From contig WGBH01000426.1 of assembly GCA_015494435.1 (NCBI GenBank), positions 1 to 9,785 of the forward strand: a DNA stretch of 9,785 nt, written 5' to 3'. Origin of the DNA: Thiotrichaceae bacterium (GTDB lineage Bacteria > Pseudomonadota > Gammaproteobacteria > Thiotrichales > Thiotrichaceae). Of this stretch, positions 7,243 through 9,785 are shown piece after piece. The notes beneath the pieces were generated by a model. That model was not told where the DNA came from. It saw only the letters and a program-made list of their open reading frames with translations, and made no database searches. Within the stretch, counting starts at the first letter, position 1. Every line of letters starts with the position of its first letter. A program made the translations under genes and the position numbers.

Positions 7243-7460
7243 TTTTTAATCGAGAAATAGAATTTACCCTCCCTTTCGACAAGCTCAAGATAAAGATAAA
7301 CTGATCTTGTTCTAAGAAGTGGTATATAGACGTTCATTTATTAAATTTGATCTTGATGACTAAAAAGCTAAAGCTTTCATTCCTTTTATCAGGAAATTAC
7401 TTATCTGAAAAACTATAGTACAAAGTCGAAGGAAAATTTAATACGTGAACCCTGACGACT
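7243..7460. other. rbfA–truB intergenic spacer
   Basis: A 218 bp gap in an otherwise tight cluster. It contains the REP-like sequence at 7271-7287 and a related inverted segment at 7422-7434. It also has a short inverted repeat CAAGAT/ATCTTG around 7286-7309 and AAAGCT-AA-AGCTTT near 7364-7377, neither followed by a convincing T-run for a terminator. I see no confident promoter for truB, though an independent one would make sense here. Confidence 0.5.
7271..7287. repeat. REP-like core sequence
   Basis: CCCTTTCGACAAGCTCA on the plus strand (TGAGCTTGTCGAAAGGG on the minus). This core resembles, from memory, the dispersed palindromic intergenic repeats seen in many bacterial genomes. A degenerate inverted copy, CAAAGTCGAAGGA, lies at 7421-7433, so the spacer may be the remnant of a paired element. 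Only one core is seen in this window, so dispersal cannot be shown here. Confidence 0.4.
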
Positions 7461-7823
7461 CTAATTATCTTTTTGATCCGACAAAATAGCCTTGTCGATC
7501 AAAACAGAAAGTTCATTAGCTTTCTGCTCTGTATCATCATAAATAAAAATAAGAGCGGGAGTGTTGCGCAGTTGAATGGTACGACTGAGCGCACTTCGCA
7601 AAAAACCAGCTGCACGGGTAAGCCCTCTTTGACATTCTTCCCGTTTATTTTGCTCAATGGTATCAAAATAAACTTTAGCTTGAGTTAAGTCTTTTGTGAC
7701 AACGACATCAAGAATAGACACCATACCAACGCGAGGATCTTTGACTTCAGTTCGAATCAATAGAGCTAATTCGCGTTTAATTTGTTCGCCGATTCGGTCA
7801 GTACGTGAGTAATCGTAGGGCAT
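7461..7823 (-). CDS. rbfA: 30S ribosome-binding factor RbfA
   Basis: RbfA binds the immature 30S subunit and helps 16S rRNA 5'-end maturation, notably in the cold. The 120 residues show the family pattern: RTDRIGEQIKRELALLI (7-23), KDPRVG (28-33), strand AKVYF (49-53), the KH-type AAG kink at 71-73 (RAAGFLRSAL), and LRNTPALIFIYDD (85-97). The length is slightly below E. coli RbfA (133), with a short charged tail. It starts 3 bp after the infB stop and is thus translated from the same message. The ribosome binding site is weak (TGGATTAAG), consistent with coupling to infB. Start chosen by family alignment. Confidence 0.96.
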   Translation of the reverse strand: MPYDYSRTDRIGEQIKRELALLIRTEVKDPRVGMVSILDVVVTKDLTQAKVYFDTIEQNKREECQRGLTRAAGFLRSALSRTIQLRNTPALIFIYDDTEQKANELSVLIDKAILSDQKDN

Positions 7824-7826
7824 ATC

Positions 7827-9785
7827 TTAATCCAGAGTACGTTCAACTTCATAACGATGGAAAACTTCAATCTGATCACCAGCTTGCACATCATTGTATT
7901 TTTTAACACCAATTCCGCATTCTGTTCCCACTCTTACCTCATCAACCTTATCTTGATGACGACGCAGAGAATCCAGCTCACCTTCATGGATAACAACATT
8001 ATTACGCAAGACACGGATAGGTTCACCGATTTTAATTTTACCTTCAATCACCAAACAACCCGCAATTTTTCCAAAACCTGTACCACGGAAGGTATCTTTA
8101 ACTTCTGCGATACCAATTAATTCTTCACGAAGCTCAGGTTTTAATAGACCACTCATTGCATCACGGACATCATCAATTAGCTCGTAGATAATACTGTAAT
8201 AACGCGTCTCAACCCCTGCTTCAGAGGCAAAACGACGCGCAGTAGCATCAGCACGGACATTAAAGCCTAGAATAACGGCACCAGCAGCTTGGGCGCGAGC
8301 AACATCTGTTTCAGTAATACCACCAATAGAAGATGAAATTATTTTCACTGCAACTTCACTGGTTGAAATTTGATTAAGGTAGTTCACAATGGCTTCCATA
8401 CTGCCATGTACATCGGTTTTCAATAGTATATTGAAGATTGCCTTCTCACCTGGTTTCATTTTTTCGAACATTTCATCAAGTTTTGCCGCTTGTTGTGCCG
8501 CAAAACGTGTTTCACGTTCCTTTTCACGACGAGCTTCAGCCAGCTCTCTTGCTTGACGCTCATTTTTTAGCACCACTAGTTCTGAACCTGAACTAGGAGT
8601 ACCCGATAAACCTTGTATTTCCACAGGAATAGAAGGGCTAGCATGGGTAATTATTTTACCATTCTCATCCAACATGGCACGAATACGACCGTATTCTGCT
8701 CCACATAAAACAATATCACCTTTTTTCAAAGTACCTTGCTGAACAAGAACACTAGCAACTGCTCCACGCCCCTTGACAACGCGTGATTCGATAACAAGAC
8801 CCGTTGCAGGCCCTTTAGTGCGTGCTTTTAGCTCTAATACTTCGGATACTAATAAAATAGCTTCCAGTAACTCATCAATACCCTCGCCTGTTTTAGCAGA
8901 GATATTAACAAACACATCATCCCCCCCCCAATCTTCTGGTACGACTTCGTAATTAGCCAAATCAGTTTTAACCTGTTCTGGATTAGCTTGTTCTTTATCA
9001 ATTTTATTAATTGCAATAATCAAAGGTACATCAGAAGCACGGGTATGTTTGATTGCTTCTTTGGTTTGTGGCATCACGCCATCATCCGCTGCAACCACAA
9101 CAATAACAATATCGGTCGCCTTCGCACCACGAGCACGCATATCAGAGAAAGCGGCATGTCCTGGTGTATCGAGGAATGAAATAACCCCATTGTCCGTTTC
9201 AACATGATAGGCATCAATATGCTGGGTAATTCCACCTGCTTCTCCTGCGGCAACACGTGATTGACGAATATAGTCAAGCAGTGATGTTTTACCGTGATCA
9301 ACGTGCCCCATAATGGTAACAACAGGAGGACGAGGTAATTGCTCAAATTTATCCATATTACCAAGCAAATCACTAGAGGATATTTCCTCATCCACAGCTT
9401 TAACAGGAATAGCTGTATGCCCCATTTCTTCAACAATAAGAATTGCTGTATCTTGATCAACCACTTGATTGATGGTTGCCATAACTCCCATTCCCATAAG
9501 AACACGGATAATATCCGCCCCCTTTACAGCTATTTTTTGTGCAAGCTCAGAGACAACAATGGTATCAGGAATTTCAACATTGCGAATAACAGGTGCTGTT
9601 GGTTTTTCAAACGCATGTTCTGTTGATTGCTGCACAACAACTTGCTGTCTGCCTTTTTTCTTTTGACGGCGATTACCTTTTATATGAAGCTGTTTTTTAT
9701 TAGCCCCTGGACCTTGCGCTCGCCCTTGAAAGGGTTTTTTTACTTTCTTTTCAGGTTTTTTAGCCACAACTTCGGGTGTTGTCAC
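7827..9785 (-). CDS. infB: Translation initiation factor IF-2, N-terminus outside window
   Basis: IF-2 is the GTPase that delivers fMet-tRNA to the 30S subunit and promotes subunit joining. The visible 652 residues cover a basic linker (1-65), the IF2 N-terminal-type domain (about 75-125, ELAQKIAVKGADII), and the G domain with G1 GHVDHGKT (160-167), G2 GITQHI (185-190), G3 DTPGH (206-210), G4 NKID (260-263) and G5 SAK (296-298). Domains II-IV follow, including GFNVRADA and the C-terminal fMet-tRNA-binding part ending EVERTLD. E. coli IF-2 is 890 residues, so the N-terminal domain is missing only because the window ends; the GTG at 9785 is at the edge and should not be taken as the start. A run of nine G encodes WGG near residues 286-288. 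rbfA follows after 3 bp. Confidence 0.97.
   Translation of the reverse strand: MTTPEVVAKKPEKKVKKPFQGRAQGPGANKKQLHIKGNRRQKKKGRQQVVVQQSTEHAFEKPTAPVIRNVEIPDTIVVSELAQKIAVKGADIIRVLMGMGVMATINQVVDQDTAILIVEEMGHTAIPVKAVDEEISSSDLLGNMDKFEQLPRPPVVTIMGHVDHGKTSLLDYIRQSRVAAGEAGGITQHIDAYHVETDNGVISFLDTPGHAAFSDMRARGAKATDIVIVVVAADDGVMPQTKEAIKHTRASDVPLIIAINKIDKEQANPEQVKTDLANYEVVPEDWGGDDVFVNISAKTGEGIDELLEAILLVSEVLELKARTKGPATGLVIESRVVKGRGAVASVLVQQGTLKKGDIVLCGAEYGRIRAMLDENGKIITHASPSIPVEIQGLSGTPSSGSELVVLKNERQARELAEARREKERETRFAAQQAAKLDEMFEKMKPGEKAIFNILLKTDVHGSMEAIVNYLNQISTSEVAVKIISSSIGGITETDVARAQAAGAVILGFNVRADATARRFASEAGVETRYYSIIYELIDDVRDAMSGLLKPELREELIGIAEVKDTFRGTGFGKIAGCLVIEGKIKIGEPIRVLRNNVVIHEGELDSLRRHQDKVDEVRVGTECGIGVKKYNDVQAGDQIEVFHRYEVERTLD

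Noticed and set aside
7239..7337. A 32-codon minus-strand ORF (ATG at 7337) whose TGA overlaps the truB ATG.
   Set aside because: It reads through the REP-like core and shows no ribosome binding site or recognisable protein features; likely chance.
7857..9666. Several plus-strand ORFs and one long minus-strand out-of-frame ORF within infB.
   Set aside because: They are antisense or alternate-frame shadows of the strongly conserved IF-2 coding sequence.
9783..9785. GTG at the right edge as the infB start (as in the internal IF2-beta type starts).
   Set aside because: It coincides with the window edge, upstream sequence is not visible, and IF-2 normally has a further N-terminal domain.

Overview
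The window is an AT-rich bacterial segment with every supported gene on the minus strand, so transcription runs right to left. The infB–rbfA–truB order and the IF2, RbfA and TruB sequences fit a proteobacterium, most likely a gammaproteobacterium. I cannot name the genus.

Right half (about 9785 to 6322) is translation housekeeping. It holds infB, cut by the window edge at its 5' end, then rbfA 3 bp downstream, a 218 bp spacer with a REP-like sequence, and truB. Here truB is followed after 21 bp by a thioredoxin-fold/GST protein with a CPFC motif that resembles prostaglandin E synthase 2. Next comes a secreted protein (5580..4447) with a small N-terminal domain, a Lys/Pro-rich linker and a C-terminal domain that looks like an L,D-transpeptidase (YkuD) fold without its catalytic cysteine.

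Left half (about 4279 to 1) is less ordinary. It starts with an orphan protein that has two membrane segments around a long coiled coil. It then has a two-gene, fadIJ-ordered pair: a thiolase-like protein (3307..2063) and a FadB/FadJ-like hydratase/dehydrogenase (2066 to beyond the left edge), overlapping as ATGA with a perfect Shine-Dalgarno. Both keep the overall folds but, by alignment from memory, most canonical catalytic residues are substituted: His and the second Cys in the thiolase; His, Ser and Asn in the dehydrogenase; one Glu and the glycine loop in the hydratase. The FadJ-like protein ends in a tetrapeptide repeat tail encoded by a 12-bp tandem array that runs out of the window.

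The most interesting signal is this pair. It looks like a trifunctional beta-oxidation complex that keeps its architecture and translational coupling but has apparently lost its chemistry at several active sites at once. With the cysteine-less YkuD-like protein nearby, the window has three candidate pseudoenzymes. No RNA genes, CRISPR arrays, insertion sequences or convincing terminators were seen.
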